64,000 bases of DNA. It comes from Ignavibacteriales bacterium (lineage in GTDB: Bacteria > Bacteroidota > Ignavibacteria > Ignavibacteriales > Ignavibacteriaceae). Under the pieces are notes generated by a model, which did no database searches, was not told the origin of the DNA, and saw only the letters and a list, made by a program, of their open reading frames with translations. Where the stretch lies: the NCBI GenBank assembly GCA_016709155.1, contig JADJEI010000013.1, positions 682,001 through 746,000 on the forward strand, written 5' to 3'. Positions 29,578 through 39,366 of the stretch are shown here, piece by piece (the first letter of the stretch is position 1; the number at the start of each line of letters is the position of its first letter). The translations under genes and the position numbers were made by a program.

Positions 29578-30716
29578 ATAAACTGCTCACGTATTTTTAT
29601 GAATTGATTGGTAATGATTTACTATTTCAGTTGTGCATATCGGCTGCGGTAATTTTTCTCGGGATTATTGCAGCTAAGTTAAGCAGTTTCATTTCCAGAA
29701 AAATAGCACAGCCCTATGTAAAAAAAACAAAAACAAAACAAGATGATAAACTTGTTGAGATCATAGGATGGGGGGTTTTTCGCCTGGTGATAATCGCAGC
29801 GCTTTTTGCTTCACTTGGAATATTCGAGAACGATTGGCTATTCTTGATTGGAGTAAAATCAACAGTTATTAATGCTCATCCCTACTTAGCTATATTTACT
29901 AAAATACTTGATGTACTTCTATTTCTGTATTTTGTATTTACACTGGTTATTATATCCTTTAAGCTCACAGTGGTTTTACTCGACTGGTATTCCGAATCAA
30001 TTGATGGGGGAGAGAACAGAAACCTGAGCGGCAGTCTTTTTCCACTAATAAAAAAACTTGCAAAGGTAATAATTTTTCTCATTGCTGTAGTCGCCGTTCT
30101 TTCAAAGTTTGATGTAAACATTAGCGGGCTTCTTGTGTCGCTTGGTGTTGGTTCTTTGGCAGTTGCTCTCGCAGCGCAGGAAACTTTATCGAATATGATT
30201 TCTGGTTTCGCAATAATGATTGATAGACCGTTTAGAATTGGAGACCGCATTCGCTTTGCTGAGAATAAAACCGGTGATGTGATGGAGATTGGAATACGCT
30301 CGACAAAAATTTTAGATTTTGATCACAACATTGTTGTAATTCCAAACAATGAAATTATAAAATCACATATAACAAATCTTTCCTATCCATCTTCTGAAAC
30401 GCGTGTGGTTGTGGAAATTGGCGTTGCCTACGGCACAGATATTCAAAGAGCCAAAAACCTTCTTCTTGATATTGTTAAAAATGATGAAGACATAATTAAA
30501 GAAACCCCGCCGGAAGTTTATCTGATTAACTTTGCCGATTCTTCTCTTGTTTTACGCCTTACCTGTAGAACAAATAATTATAAAAATGTTTTTGAAATTC
30601 AATGCAGAACACGAGAGAAGATTTATGAAATTTTTAGACGGGAAAACATTGAAATACCATTCCCGCAGCGCATTATTACTATCAATAATCCATCACGACA
30701 TTTTACAACTAAATAA
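29574..30716 (+). CDS. MscS-family mechanosensitive channel
   Basis: 380 residues. About four N-terminal transmembrane helices, then the pore-lining TM3-like helix and the MscS middle beta domain: SLGVGSLAVALAAQETLSNM, then FAIMIDRPFRIGDRI, GDVMEIGIRSTKIL and VVIPNNEIIKSHITNLS. The C-terminal alpha-beta domain ends in EIPFPQRIITI. It releases solutes on hypo-osmotic shock. Coupled to pyrE by ATGA overlap. Confidence 0.93.
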   Translation: MNKLLTYFYELIGNDLLFQLCISAAVIFLGIIAAKLSSFISRKIAQPYVKKTKTKQDDKLVEIIGWGVFRLVIIAALFASLGIFENDWLFLIGVKSTVINAHPYLAIFTKILDVLLFLYFVFTLVIISFKLTVVLLDWYSESIDGGENRNLSGSLFPLIKKLAKVIIFLIAVVAVLSKFDVNISGLLVSLGVGSLAVALAAQETLSNMISGFAIMIDRPFRIGDRIRFAENKTGDVMEIGIRSTKILDFDHNIVVIPNNEIIKSHITNLSYPSSETRVVVEIGVAYGTDIQRAKNLLLDIVKNDEDIIKETPPEVYLINFADSSLVLRLTCRTNNYKNVFEIQCRTREKIYEIFRRENIEIPFPQRIITINNPSRHFTTK

Positions 30717-30729
30717 AAGATATAATATT

Positions 30730-31998
30730 ATGAAAACTATTTTCTTAATTCTTCTTTTTTCAACTGTAATTTTTTCTCAGATAAATTTTGAAAATTATTT
30801 CGAAAATAAAACCCTCCGGATTGATTACTATCATTCCGGAAATTCAGATCACGATTCTTACTCCTTCGACGAAATGAAAGAGGAACCTTTTTGGGGCGGG
30901 TCAAAAATTAATTTGATTGATAAGTTTAATTATGGAAAATATAAATTTGAAGTGATTGACGACAGTTCGCAGCAGACTATTTATTCGCGCACCTACTCAA
31001 CATTATTTGGTGAATGGCAAACTACCGATGAAGCAAAGCAGACTGAAAAATCTTTTAGCGAAACGGTTGTCTTTCCCTATCCCAAGTCAAATGTTACGGT
31101 AATATTTTATGGACGCGATAAAAAGAATAACCTGATAAAAAAGTTTCAATACAAGATTGATCCTAAAAATTATTTCATCAAAACTGAAAGGGAAGCTGCT
31201 TACAACTCGTTCGAAATTATTCATTCCGGCAATCCATCAACTAATGTTGACATTGTAATTATTCCCGACGGTTATACTTCCGAGGAAATGGACCTTTTCA
31301 AAAAAGATTGTGAACGATTTGCAGATTATTTTTTTAATGCTTCACCCTTTAAGGAGAACAAAAATAAATTTAATATCTGGGGAATCGAAGCTCCCTCTGT
31401 TGAGTCTGGTACTGACATACCAGCAGAAGATATATGGAAAAAGACTTTAGTGAATACTTCCTTTTATACATTTGATCTTGAAAGATATCTAATGACTTCA
31501 GATAATAAGACACTACGAAATGTAGCGTCTAATGCTCCATACGATCAGATTTATATTTTAGTGAACAGTAGTAAATATGGTGGTGGTTCTATTTATAATC
31601 ATTATTCTGTTTGTATGAATAATAACAGTTATGCCGAATATGTATTTGTTCATGAATTTGGACACGGTTTTGGTTCGCTGGCAGATGAATATTACACTTC
31701 TGATGTGGCATACAATGATTTTTACTCGCTCGATGTTGAGCCACTCGATCCAAATATAACCACGCTTGTTAATTTCGAATCCAAATGGAAAGACCTCGTT
31801 GATGATGAAACATTAATCCCTACTCCTGCAACGATAGAATTTAAAAACAAAGTTGGAGCATTCGAAGGTGGTGGTTACGTAGAAAAGGGGGTATATCGTC
31901 CGATGCAGGATTGTACGATGAAATCTATTTCAGTGGATAATTTTTGTCCGGTTTGTAAACGATCACTTCAGGCAATGATAGATTTTTATTCAAAATAA
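30730..31998 (+). CDS. Secreted M64-family (IgA-peptidase-like) metallopeptidase
   Basis: 422 residues from the ATG at 30730; the open frame extends upstream inside mscS, but the signal peptide (MKTIFLILLFSTVIFSQ) starts here. An N-terminal beta domain (about 20-160) is followed by the M64 catalytic domain with PSTNVDIVIIPDGYTSEEM and the zinc site HEFGHGFGSLADEYY near residues 310-324 (HExxH plus downstream Glu/Asp). A Cys pair CPVCKRSLQAMI ends it. It is probably periplasmic or extracellular; no sorting domain is present. It lies 13 bp after mscS. Confidence 0.9.
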   Translation: MKTIFLILLFSTVIFSQINFENYFENKTLRIDYYHSGNSDHDSYSFDEMKEEPFWGGSKINLIDKFNYGKYKFEVIDDSSQQTIYSRTYSTLFGEWQTTDEAKQTEKSFSETVVFPYPKSNVTVIFYGRDKKNNLIKKFQYKIDPKNYFIKTEREAAYNSFEIIHSGNPSTNVDIVIIPDGYTSEEMDLFKKDCERFADYFFNASPFKENKNKFNIWGIEAPSVESGTDIPAEDIWKKTLVNTSFYTFDLERYLMTSDNKTLRNVASNAPYDQIYILVNSSKYGGGSIYNHYSVCMNNNSYAEYVFVHEFGHGFGSLADEYYTSDVAYNDFYSLDVEPLDPNITTLVNFESKWKDLVDDETLIPTPATIEFKNKVGAFEGGGYVEKGVYRPMQDCTMKSISVDNFCPVCKRSLQAMIDFYSK

Positions 31999-32008
31999 TT
32001 TAAACACG

Positions 32009-33256
32009 ATGGATCAAAAAAAATTACACAAAACAGTTGAAACCATTGCTTCAAAAAAATTTCTTAACGAAGATGAAATGCTCATCGAAGTTCTGAAACA
32101 ACTCGTTGAACAACAAGACATAAACGTTATAGGCGGACGGGTTTGGAAATTAGAAGTTGAATCAAAAGCTTATCGGCTATTTTATCAAACAGGAAAACTT
32201 CAGAAAATCCGTCCGGACTTTCAGTTAAAGCTCACTGAATATCCAATCTTTGATCTTATCGCTAAAGAAAGGACAATCCTCGGAAATGAAACTAATTCGA
32301 TACTTCGCAAGAAAGGAATTTTTAAATATTCAGCCTCTGGTGTGGGTGATAAAATAAAAATTAATGAAAAAATTTATTATGAATATATCCTCGCACTGAA
32401 TAGTAATCACATAGATGAAGAGTTGAGATTGACACTAAACATCATTGCCACTGCTCTTACCTCACAAATTAAACAAAGGAGATATTCCAAGCGAGCTAAA
32501 ATTCTTAAAGCCGATATTGATAAAGCCCGGGAACTTCAAAAATCTATTTTGCCGGAGCATCATTTCACTTTTTATAACTACGAGCTTTTTGGAGTGACAG
32601 ACCCTGCTGAAATTGTCGGCGGAGATTTTTTTGACTACCTGCAGGTTGGTGATGATCTTGATAGGTTAGGAATTGCACTTGGTGATGCTGCCAGCAAAGG
32701 CTTAGCCGCTGCTGCTGAAGCGATGTACATTTCGGGTGCATTGCGTATGGCGTCGAATTTTCAAATTAAAATTGCCCCATTGATGAAACGAATGAATGAA
32801 CTGGTAAACAAAATATTTGCCGATGATAAATTTACTTCGCTTTTTTATGGTGAACTTTCTACCGATAGAAGCGGCTTGTTTCTTTACGCAAATGCAGGTC
32901 ATAACCCCCCTTTGTTTGTCAGAAAAAATTCCGATGAAATTATTTTACTTCAACCAACTGGTCCGGTTTTAGGGCCAACTCCCATGGCACGCTTTACCGT
33001 TGAGAATATTAACTTTGAAAAAGATGATGTATTATTAATTTATTCGGATGGAATCACGGACTCGGCAAATGCACAATTTGAAAATTATGGCGACGAGAGG
33101 CTAATAAATATTCTTAAAGCGAATTATCATCCATTGTTGATAAAGCACACGAACAATTTATTAAGTGGCGTAAAACTTCATTCGAATTTCGTGCTTCTAA
33201 AATCAGATCTGCAGCAGCGATTCTCCGAAAACGAAAAGAAGAATTCGCAAAACTAA
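32009..33256 (+). CDS. RsbU-type PP2C serine phosphatase, C-terminus replaced at an abnormal junction
   Basis: 415 residues as read. The N-terminal 160 residues form a GAF-like or unassigned sensor. A short coiled linker (ADIDKARELQKSILPEHHF) leads to the SpoIIE/PP2C domain with VGGDFFDYL, GDAASKGLAAAAEAMYISGAL, ANAGHNPPLFV and LIYSDGITDSAN. The domain is normal to INILKAN at about 33120. After that the frame reads nonsense (HPLLIKHTNNLLSGVKLHSNF), because that DNA encodes the N-terminus of the next gene in another frame. So the last 30-50 residues of the phosphatase (usually ending in a DDKTLVVVK-like strand) are missing. It likely controls a partner-switching anti-sigma cascade. Confidence 0.85.
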   Translation: MDQKKLHKTVETIASKKFLNEDEMLIEVLKQLVEQQDINVIGGRVWKLEVESKAYRLFYQTGKLQKIRPDFQLKLTEYPIFDLIAKERTILGNETNSILRKKGIFKYSASGVGDKIKINEKIYYEYILALNSNHIDEELRLTLNIIATALTSQIKQRRYSKRAKILKADIDKARELQKSILPEHHFTFYNYELFGVTDPAEIVGGDFFDYLQVGDDLDRLGIALGDAASKGLAAAAEAMYISGALRMASNFQIKIAPLMKRMNELVNKIFADDKFTSLFYGELSTDRSGLFLYANAGHNPPLFVRKNSDEIILLQPTGPVLGPTPMARFTVENINFEKDDVLLIYSDGITDSANAQFENYGDERLINILKANYHPLLIKHTNNLLSGVKLHSNFVLLKSDLQQRFSENEKKNSQN

Positions 33257-34419
33257 TGACCCTTGAAATGGGAAAGCCAATAGTACAAGCTCGGGCAGAA
33301 GTAGAAAAATGTGCATGGGTTTGTGATTATTACGCTGATAATGCAGAAAAGTTTTTAACTGATGAAATAGTTGAAACAGATGCACAAAAAAGTTTTATTA
33401 GTTTTCAACCAATTGGAATAGTACTTGCTGTGATGCCGTGGAATTTTCCTTTTTGGCAGGTCTTTCGTTTTGCTTCCCCAACTTTGATGGCTGGCAATGC
33501 TGCTATTTTAAAGCATTCTTCTAATGTTAGCGGATGTGCATTAGCCATCGAAAAAATATTTGAGGAAGCAGGTTTTCCTTCAGGACTTTTCCGAACAATT
33601 CTCGTATCTTCAAAAAATATTGAACCCATAATTAAACATCCGCTAATAAAAGCAGTTACATTAACTGGCAGCGTTACTGCCGGGAAATCCATCGCATCAC
33701 TTGCTGGATCTTTAATAAAAAAAACTGTATTGGAATTGGGCGGAAGCGATCCTTATTTAATTCTCGAGGATGCTGATATTGAATCAGCAGCAGAATGTTG
33801 TGTAACGGCGAGATTATTAAATGGAGGACAAAGCTGCATCGCCGCTAAGCGATTTATCATTGTTGAATCAGTTTATGATGAATTTGAAAAAATATTTTTA
33901 GAAAAAATGAAATCCAAAAAAATGGGAGATCCTTTTGATGAATCCAATTCAATAGGTCCTCAGGCAAGTATTCAATTACGTGATGAGCTTCATCAACAAG
34001 TTTTAAAGAGTATTGAACTTGGTGCGAAATTATTACTTGGCGGAGAAATTCCCGAAATCAATGGGGCTTATTATCCACCGACTGTACTCGCTAATGTTAG
34101 AAAAGGAATGCCCGCTTTTGAAGAAGAATTATTTGGTCCGGTTGCAGCACTGATAAAAGTTGTAAATGAGGAAGAGGCAATTCGTAACGCAAACGAATCA
34201 AATTTTGGATTAGGAGCTGCAGTATTTACTTCTGATAAAACGCATGGAGAATTTATCGCGAAAGAAAAATTAAATACCGGCTGCTGTTTTGTTAATGAAT
34301 TTGTCCGCTCGGATCCGCGCTTGCCATTTGGCGGAATCAATGAAAGTGGTTACGGCAGAGAATTATCAACTTTCGGAATCAGAGAATTTGTAAATATTAA
34401 AACAGTTTTTATAAAGTAA
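33256..34419 (+). CDS. NAD(P)-dependent aldehyde dehydrogenase, succinate-semialdehyde type, 5'-truncated
   Basis: From the first in-frame ATG at 33256 the protein has 387 residues, against about 455 for the YneI/Sad family. Family sequence continues upstream in the same frame to 33118 (SSIVDKAHEQFIKWRKTSFEF and KIRSAAAILRKRKEEFAKL) without any start codon. Upstream of 33118 it runs into the phosphatase gene. Core motifs: AVMPWNFPFWQVFR, VLELGGSDPYLI with catalytic Glu, NGGQSCIAAKRFI with catalytic Cys, and PFGGINESGYGREL. It oxidises a semialdehyde to the acid. The first 20-25 residues are missing, see the junction finding. Confidence 0.88.
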   Translation: MTLEMGKPIVQARAEVEKCAWVCDYYADNAEKFLTDEIVETDAQKSFISFQPIGIVLAVMPWNFPFWQVFRFASPTLMAGNAAILKHSSNVSGCALAIEKIFEEAGFPSGLFRTILVSSKNIEPIIKHPLIKAVTLTGSVTAGKSIASLAGSLIKKTVLELGGSDPYLILEDADIESAAECCVTARLLNGGQSCIAAKRFIIVESVYDEFEKIFLEKMKSKKMGDPFDESNSIGPQASIQLRDELHQQVLKSIELGAKLLLGGEIPEINGAYYPPTVLANVRKGMPAFEEELFGPVAALIKVVNEEEAIRNANESNFGLGAAVFTSDKTHGEFIAKEKLNTGCCFVNEFVRSDPRLPFGGINESGYGRELSTFGIREFVNIKTVFIK

Positions 34420-34861
34420 CTTTTCCATTCATAAAAACTCCTTTTGCCTTCGTAATTGGACTTATAATTTCCTACTCCAAATTTCAAATCGCGTTTTTTC
34501 AACGTAATTATATTCATTTGAAACCCATTCAAAGCTATTCATTTGATTAATAGAAATGATATTGATTAGTCCCCACAATCTATTTCTAAATAACCAACTT
34601 ACACAAAAAAGCTCAAATGTCATTCGGTCCCGATGAATAGGGATCAGAATCTCAATTTTTTACAAATTTAGATACTAAATGGCAATGCCAGCAGTATGAC
34701 AACCGCGTAGAATGAGTAAATAAATAATGGTGGAGCTTAAAGCTGAGAAGAGTTAATTACGAACTGAGGTGTTATTTCCGAAAACAATCTTTTTACAAAT
34801 ATTCTATCATTAAACACCCTGAAGCCGGAAGCTGTGTGAGGGTAGGAGGGAGGGCTGGTTA
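34420..34861. other. Intergenic region with repeat-like fragments, no gene seen
   Basis: The region separates a convergent pair. Near 34617-34700 there is a stretch TCATTCGGTCCCGATGAATA and then GGGATCAGAATC, followed by GGCAATGCCAGCAGTATGAC. It resembles a decayed copy of the double-hairpin element at 45543-45605, including the shared GGCAATGCCA. No convincing open frame on either strand. Confidence 0.4.
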
Positions 34862-35284
34862 TTACTCCCGGCGTTCAGGGTTTAAAATTTTTTGTTGTAA
34901 TCCTTTATCAATAACTTCTAAAAGATGATGTCTAAGATAAGGTTTTTCTAAATATAAGTCCATACCATTTGAAGAAAAAAAATCAACAATTTCAGATTTC
35001 TCAAAAGCAGTCATAGCAACAATCGGAATAGAAATATATTCTGATAATTTCCTGATTTCCATTGATGTCTGAATTCCATTTTTTCCTTGCCCTAAATTAA
35101 TATCCATTAAGATTAAATCATAGAGATTTTTTTTTGCACTTTCAATAGCTTCTTCTCCAGAATTAACAATTTCAACAGCAAATTTTTGATCTAAATATAT
35201 TTTTATTAACTGTTGACTTGTCCTATCATCTTCAACAACAAGTATTTTAATTCCCGATTGATTATGGTTTATTATTTCAAACAA
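34862..35284 (-). CDS. Single-domain response regulator (CheY-like receiver)
   Basis: 140 residues. Receiver marks: acidic pair VVEDDRTSQQL, phosphoacceptor Asp in LILMDINLG, Thr in IVAMTAF and Lys in LEKPYLRH. No output domain. The start is uncertain: the frame opens with TTG at 35284, while an ATG 11 bp upstream is out of frame. It lies 28 bp after another receiver gene, so the two may form a phosphorelay pair with a histidine kinase outside the window. Confidence 0.88.
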   Translation of the reverse strand: MFEIINHNQSGIKILVVEDDRTSQQLIKIYLDQKFAVEIVNSGEEAIESAKKNLYDLILMDINLGQGKNGIQTSMEIRKLSEYISIPIVAMTAFEKSEIVDFFSSNGMDLYLEKPYLRHHLLEVIDKGLQQKILNPERRE

Positions 35285-35312
35285 ACGTTTACCATTTTAA
35301 TAAATAATGCAG

Positions 35313-35711
35313 TTAGTTACTTTCCTGAAAGATTTTAAGCTTTTTACGAACATCATCTAAAGCCTTATAAATAAGTTCAAACTCATTTGACTTGTCAAAA
35401 AAGTAATCTGCACCAAGTTTTTCACATTTTAATCTAAAATATTCAGTCGGATAATTAGTCATAACAATAACAATTATTGAGGGATAATTTTTTTTTACAA
35501 AACTTAGAACGTCAAGTCCATTTATTTTCGGCATATTTAAATCCAGAATAATCACATGCGGCTCGAGTTTTGCAACTAAATCAATTCCGAATTCGCCATC
35601 CATTGCTTCCCCAATTAGTTCAACGGTCGTTATTTCCGAAAGAATATCTTTCAAAGCTTCACGAACGGCTTCGGAGTCATCAATAATTAGTAACTTTAGT
35701 TTTTCTTGCAT
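35313..35711 (-). CDS. Single-domain response regulator (receiver)
   Basis: 132 residues. LLIIDDSEAVREAL carries the acidic pair, IILDLNMPKINGLDVL the phosphoacceptor Asp, VIVMTNYPTE the switch Ser/Thr position, and FFDKSNEFE the conserved Lys. It is of NarL/CheB-like receiver type without a DNA-binding domain. Probably co-transcribed with the next receiver gene on the minus strand. Confidence 0.9.
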   Translation of the reverse strand: MQEKLKLLIIDDSEAVREALKDILSEITTVELIGEAMDGEFGIDLVAKLEPHVIILDLNMPKINGLDVLSFVKKNYPSIIVIVMTNYPTEYFRLKCEKLGADYFFDKSNEFELIYKALDDVRKKLKIFQESN

Positions 35712-35915
35712 TGTTTATCTATATAACCGATGTAAAAATATCTTTTCCCTCATTCTGTTACTGTCAGCATATTGATGAAATAACTCTCATATTTTGGACT
35801 ATAATTTCACTCAATACGTTTATGGTAGTTTCTTAAAAGAATAATATTAGATAAGTTTAAACGTTATTGAAAAAATATTTTATTCTAAACTTGCATTAAA
35901 TCAGAGAGCACTGAA

Positions 35916-37220
35916 GTGAAATTTTTCCCTGAAAATTTTTTCATCACTGATCCATTCATTGAAAATGGCGAATTTATTTTCCTCTTGCAAAAAATCATTA
36001 TTGTGCTTCTGATTGGCAGTTTGATTGGATTGGAGAGAGAGCATTCTCGGGCTGAGGGCTCAAAAATATTTGCTGGAATTCGTACATACACATTAATTGC
36101 ACTTCTTGGGCTTATCTCCGCAATCATTTCTGAATTTTCAGTCATATGGATTTTGCCGGTTATCTTTATTGCCTTCTCCAGCCTTGTTATTGCTTCCTAC
36201 ATTACGTCTTCTAAAAATGGTAAGGTAGGTGGCACATCGGAAATTGCTGCACTACTTACATTTTTATTAGGGGCACTGGTTTATTGGAATCTGATTTTAC
36301 TTGCCGCTGCAGCAGCAGTCATTGTTACTGTTTTTCTCTCATTAAAGATTCAGTTGCATAATATTGTCGGCAGTTTAGGTGAACAGGACATTTATGCAAC
36401 CTTGAAAATGGCAATCATAACCATCATCATATTACCCTTGCTACCTGATAAAACGATTGATCCGCTAAAAGTACTCAATCCACGATTGATTTGGTTAATG
36501 GTTGTTCTGGTCAGTGGTATAAGTCTTTTGGGTTATCTTGTTATTAAATTCTATGGTAAAAATAAAGGTTTAGCTGTCACCGGATTGATTGGCGGGTTTA
36601 TTTCAAGCACCGCTGTTGCATTTTCTTTTTCGAGAAAGAGTAAAATTCAACCAGACTATTCGACTACATTTGCGCTCGGGATTTTATTGGCTTCATCCAT
36701 TATGTTTCTACGAATTGCAGTAATAATATTTTTATTGAATCTCTCATTAGCTTCATCACTTTGGATTTTGCTATCAATATTTTCCATTTCAGGTTTTATG
36801 ATCAGCTATTATTATTCAAAAAGAATTATCAAAAATTCCATCCAGTTAGTCGAAGTGAAAAATCCTTTTGAGATAAAATCAGCTTTAGTATTCGGTTTAA
36901 TTTTTGCAGGGATTCTTTTTCTTTCCAAAGCAGCACAGAATTATTTTGGCGATACTGGAATTTATGCTGCCAGTGTTCTTGGCGGTATTTCAAGTGTTGA
37001 TGCTATTGTGCTGTCGGTTTCTAAAATTGTGAATGAACGAATATCATTTCGAATCGCTTCAGAAGCCATCATTATAGTCGCCGCCACAAATACGATTGTG
37101 AAACTGATAATTGCTTCAATCTGGGGAGATAAAAAATTAAAAGAAATTGTTGTCCGTGGATTAGGATTATTAGTTCTCATTCAGCTTCTTGTTCTATTTT
37201 TTCTGGTGATCAAACTTTGA
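35916..37220 (+). CDS. MgtC/SapB-type membrane protein with DUF4010 region
   Basis: 434 residues with about ten transmembrane helices. The N-terminal quarter is MgtC-like (IIIVLLIGSLIGLEREHSR, then GIRTYTLIALLGL); the rest matches DUF4010 (LLPDKTIDPLKVLNPR, GLIGGFISSTAVAFSFSRKSK, and AASVLGGISSVDAIVLSVSK). Transport substrate unknown; MgtC proteins are linked to Mg and ATPase control. Its stop overlaps the TTG start of truA. Confidence 0.85.
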   Translation: MKFFPENFFITDPFIENGEFIFLLQKIIIVLLIGSLIGLEREHSRAEGSKIFAGIRTYTLIALLGLISAIISEFSVIWILPVIFIAFSSLVIASYITSSKNGKVGGTSEIAALLTFLLGALVYWNLILLAAAAAVIVTVFLSLKIQLHNIVGSLGEQDIYATLKMAIITIIILPLLPDKTIDPLKVLNPRLIWLMVVLVSGISLLGYLVIKFYGKNKGLAVTGLIGGFISSTAVAFSFSRKSKIQPDYSTTFALGILLASSIMFLRIAVIIFLLNLSLASSLWILLSIFSISGFMISYYYSKRIIKNSIQLVEVKNPFEIKSALVFGLIFAGILFLSKAAQNYFGDTGIYAASVLGGISSVDAIVLSVSKIVNERISFRIASEAIIIVAATNTIVKLIIASIWGDKKLKEIVVRGLGLLVLIQLLVLFFLVIKL

Positions 37221-37948
37221 ATAATTACAAACTTGAAATTCAATACGACGGGACTAACTATGCAGGCTGGCAAATTCAAAAAAATGCTGCTACAATTCAA
37301 CAAAAAATTACTGAGGCATTAAATTTAATTCTAAAAGAAAAAATAAACCTGATTGGTTCAGGAAGAACTGATGCCGGAGTTCATGCCGTCGGTCAGGTGG
37401 CTAACTTCCGAACGAAAAAAGTTATTGATATTTATTCCTTTAAACATTCATTAAATGGGATTTTACCAGTTGATATTTCAATTACTAAGATGGAGTCAGC
37501 AAATGAGAATTTTCATTCAAGATTCGATGCTAATCGAAGAATTTATTTCTATCTTATTTCTAAAATTAAATCGCCATTTCTGTTAAAGTATAGTTACCGC
37601 CTGCATCAACCGATTGATTTAAAGGGGCTGAATCTCCTTAGCAATGCGTTAATCGGTACGAATGATTTTACAGGGCTTAGTCGTAAAAATCCCTCCCTTG
37701 AAAATAAAGTCTGTACTATTTATTCAGCACATTGGAGAGAATTAAAAAATATTATCCTTTTCAGAATCGAAGCTGATAGATTTTTGCATGGAATGGTAAG
37801 GATTATAGTTGCAACTTTATTGAATGCGCAGAAACAAAACTTAGGAAGGGAATCTATAATAAAAATTTTAAGGGGAAAAGATACTTTGCTTGCAGCCGGT
37901 GCAGCTCCGGCTAAAGGATTATTTCTTTACAAAGTTCTTTATGATTGA
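37217..37948 (+). CDS. truA: tRNA pseudouridine synthase A
   Basis: 243 residues. The start is TTG at 37217, overlapping the preceding stop; the family N-terminus (YKLEIQYDGTNYAGWQIQ) follows directly. The catalytic Asp is in GSGRTDAGVHAVGQVANF; FHSRFDANRRIYFYLI and FLHGMVRIIVATLL are further marks. It modifies U38-40 of tRNA anticodon stems. The C-terminus APAKGLFLYKV is complete. Confidence 0.94.
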   Translation: MNNYKLEIQYDGTNYAGWQIQKNAATIQQKITEALNLILKEKINLIGSGRTDAGVHAVGQVANFRTKKVIDIYSFKHSLNGILPVDISITKMESANENFHSRFDANRRIYFYLISKIKSPFLLKYSYRLHQPIDLKGLNLLSNALIGTNDFTGLSRKNPSLENKVCTIYSAHWRELKNIILFRIEADRFLHGMVRIIVATLLNAQKQNLGRESIIKILRGKDTLLAAGAAPAKGLFLYKVLYD

Positions 37949-38040
37949 GTTTGTATTGTTATTTTGCGCTTAAATAATATTTTGTCATATTTATTAGACT
38001 AATTCAACTAACTAATTAATTCACAATCATAGAGGTTAAT

Positions 38041-38502
38041 ATGGAATTTATTGGATATTTTCATCCAAAAATTATTCATTTCCCGATTGCTTTTTTATTG
38101 ATCTATGCTCTGCTTGAGATTATTGGTGTATTATTTAAGAAGGATTTTTTTTCGAAAGCAGCACACCTATTTCTATTTCTTGGAGTTCTTGGTGCAGTTG
38201 CGGCAGTGCTTACCGGTAAACAAGCTTTTGAAAATTTTGAGTATTGGAACAAAAAAGCAAGCGATATATTAGAAGAACATGAACGATTTGCTAATATCAC
38301 TCTTTGGTATTTTGCTGCTCTTCTTGTTCTTAGAACATTTTTAACTGTCAAGAAAAAATTTACAGGTGCAATTCAATATGTAATTGTTGTGCTTGCAATT
38401 GTTGGGACATATTTTGTATATGAGACAGGTGAACACGGTGGACAAATGGTTTTTCAACACGGCATAGGAACTGAATACAAAATAAAAATTATGGAAGAAT
38501 GA
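38041..38502 (+). CDS. DUF2231-type membrane protein
   Basis: 153 residues, four transmembrane helices. The opening GYFHPKIIHFPIAFLLIYALLE with its His residues, and HERFANITLWYFAALLVLR, match DUF2231; the C-terminus carries GEHGGQMVFQHG. A haem-linked function has been suggested for such His-rich membrane proteins, but none is shown here. AGAGG precedes the ATG. The stop overlaps an ATG of the next, broken gene. Confidence 0.8.
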   Translation: MEFIGYFHPKIIHFPIAFLLIYALLEIIGVLFKKDFFSKAAHLFLFLGVLGAVAAVLTGKQAFENFEYWNKKASDILEEHERFANITLWYFAALLVLRTFLTVKKKFTGAIQYVIVVLAIVGTYFVYETGEHGGQMVFQHGIGTEYKIKIMEE

Positions 38503-39319
38503 TTTCCTTCAATCCTCAAAAAAACCTGCCTGCATTTCTTATCCTTATCATTTTAATAAATGCAGCAGGTTATCTTTTAAGATTTTTTCATATGATACTT
38601 ATTTTATCTTTTTAGGTTTCAGATTTCACATCTCTATTCTCATATTTATTTTCCTCTTAACTGACAAAGAATTTATCTCTTTTCTAAAAAATTATTAATA
38701 GAGCCCGGTTCGTTTAACCTGGTCAATATGCTTCTCTTAATATTGTTACCAGCGTTGATCATTGGTGGTGTTTTGCTGCTGATGAAAGAAATTAGGATTG
38801 CGAAACCGGATAATTTTTTATGAACTCGGAATTTCCTCATTAATAGATTATCCTATTTATCTGATTTGGAATTTTTCAAATATTGCTTCAGTTGTTGCGG
38901 TGATTTTATTTTCTGTTTCTATGAAGAAAAAAAAAATCATTTCGAGCGCATTCGTTTTTTTCCTGATTTATATTTCAGAAGTTATTCAAACGGAATTTGA
39001 AAAATTTGATTATTTCCCGTTGATCATTTTCGTATTGTTTTCGTTTTCGATAGGATTATTGATTAACCGAATTCAGAATTTTTATTTTCTATCCTCTCTA
39101 ATTTTTACGACCATTTGGTTATGGATTTTAGGTTTTGGCTGTGATAACAAATTATTCGTTAATCTTTTTCTCGCTGCTCGATATGAAAGTTGGGAAGGTT
39201 TCTTTTTACCCGGTAAATCTGTATAAGAATTCCTAACAATTGGGGCTATTGTCATATTTTTATTTGCAGTGTTTTTTAACTATCTGTTTTCAAAAAAGGT
39301 AATTGAAAAAACAAACTAA
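38499..39319 (+). pseudogene. Multi-pass membrane protein of unknown family, broken by several indels
   Basis: It starts ATGA-coupled to the DUF2231 gene (MISFNPQKNLPAFLILIILINAAGYLLRFF). It can be followed across frames: DTYFIFLGFRFHISILIFIFLL, then NMLLLILLPALIIGGVLLLMKE, ELGISSLIDYPIYLIWNF, then the intact stretch 38798-39226, and FLTIGAIVIFLFAVFFNYLFSKK to a stop at 39319. Breaks lie near 38590, 38695, 38820 and 39210. About 270 residues and seven or eight helices if corrected. No active-site motif of CPBP proteases (EExxxR) was found, so I leave the function open. Confidence 0.55.
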
Positions 39320-39366
39320 TTCAGTTAGATTTTTTTTGTATTTTCTACTGAAGAAAATAAAATTAA

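Noticed and set aside
30532..30729. N-terminal extension of the M64 peptidase
   Set aside because: This part lies inside the mscS gene in another frame; the signal peptide starts at 30730.
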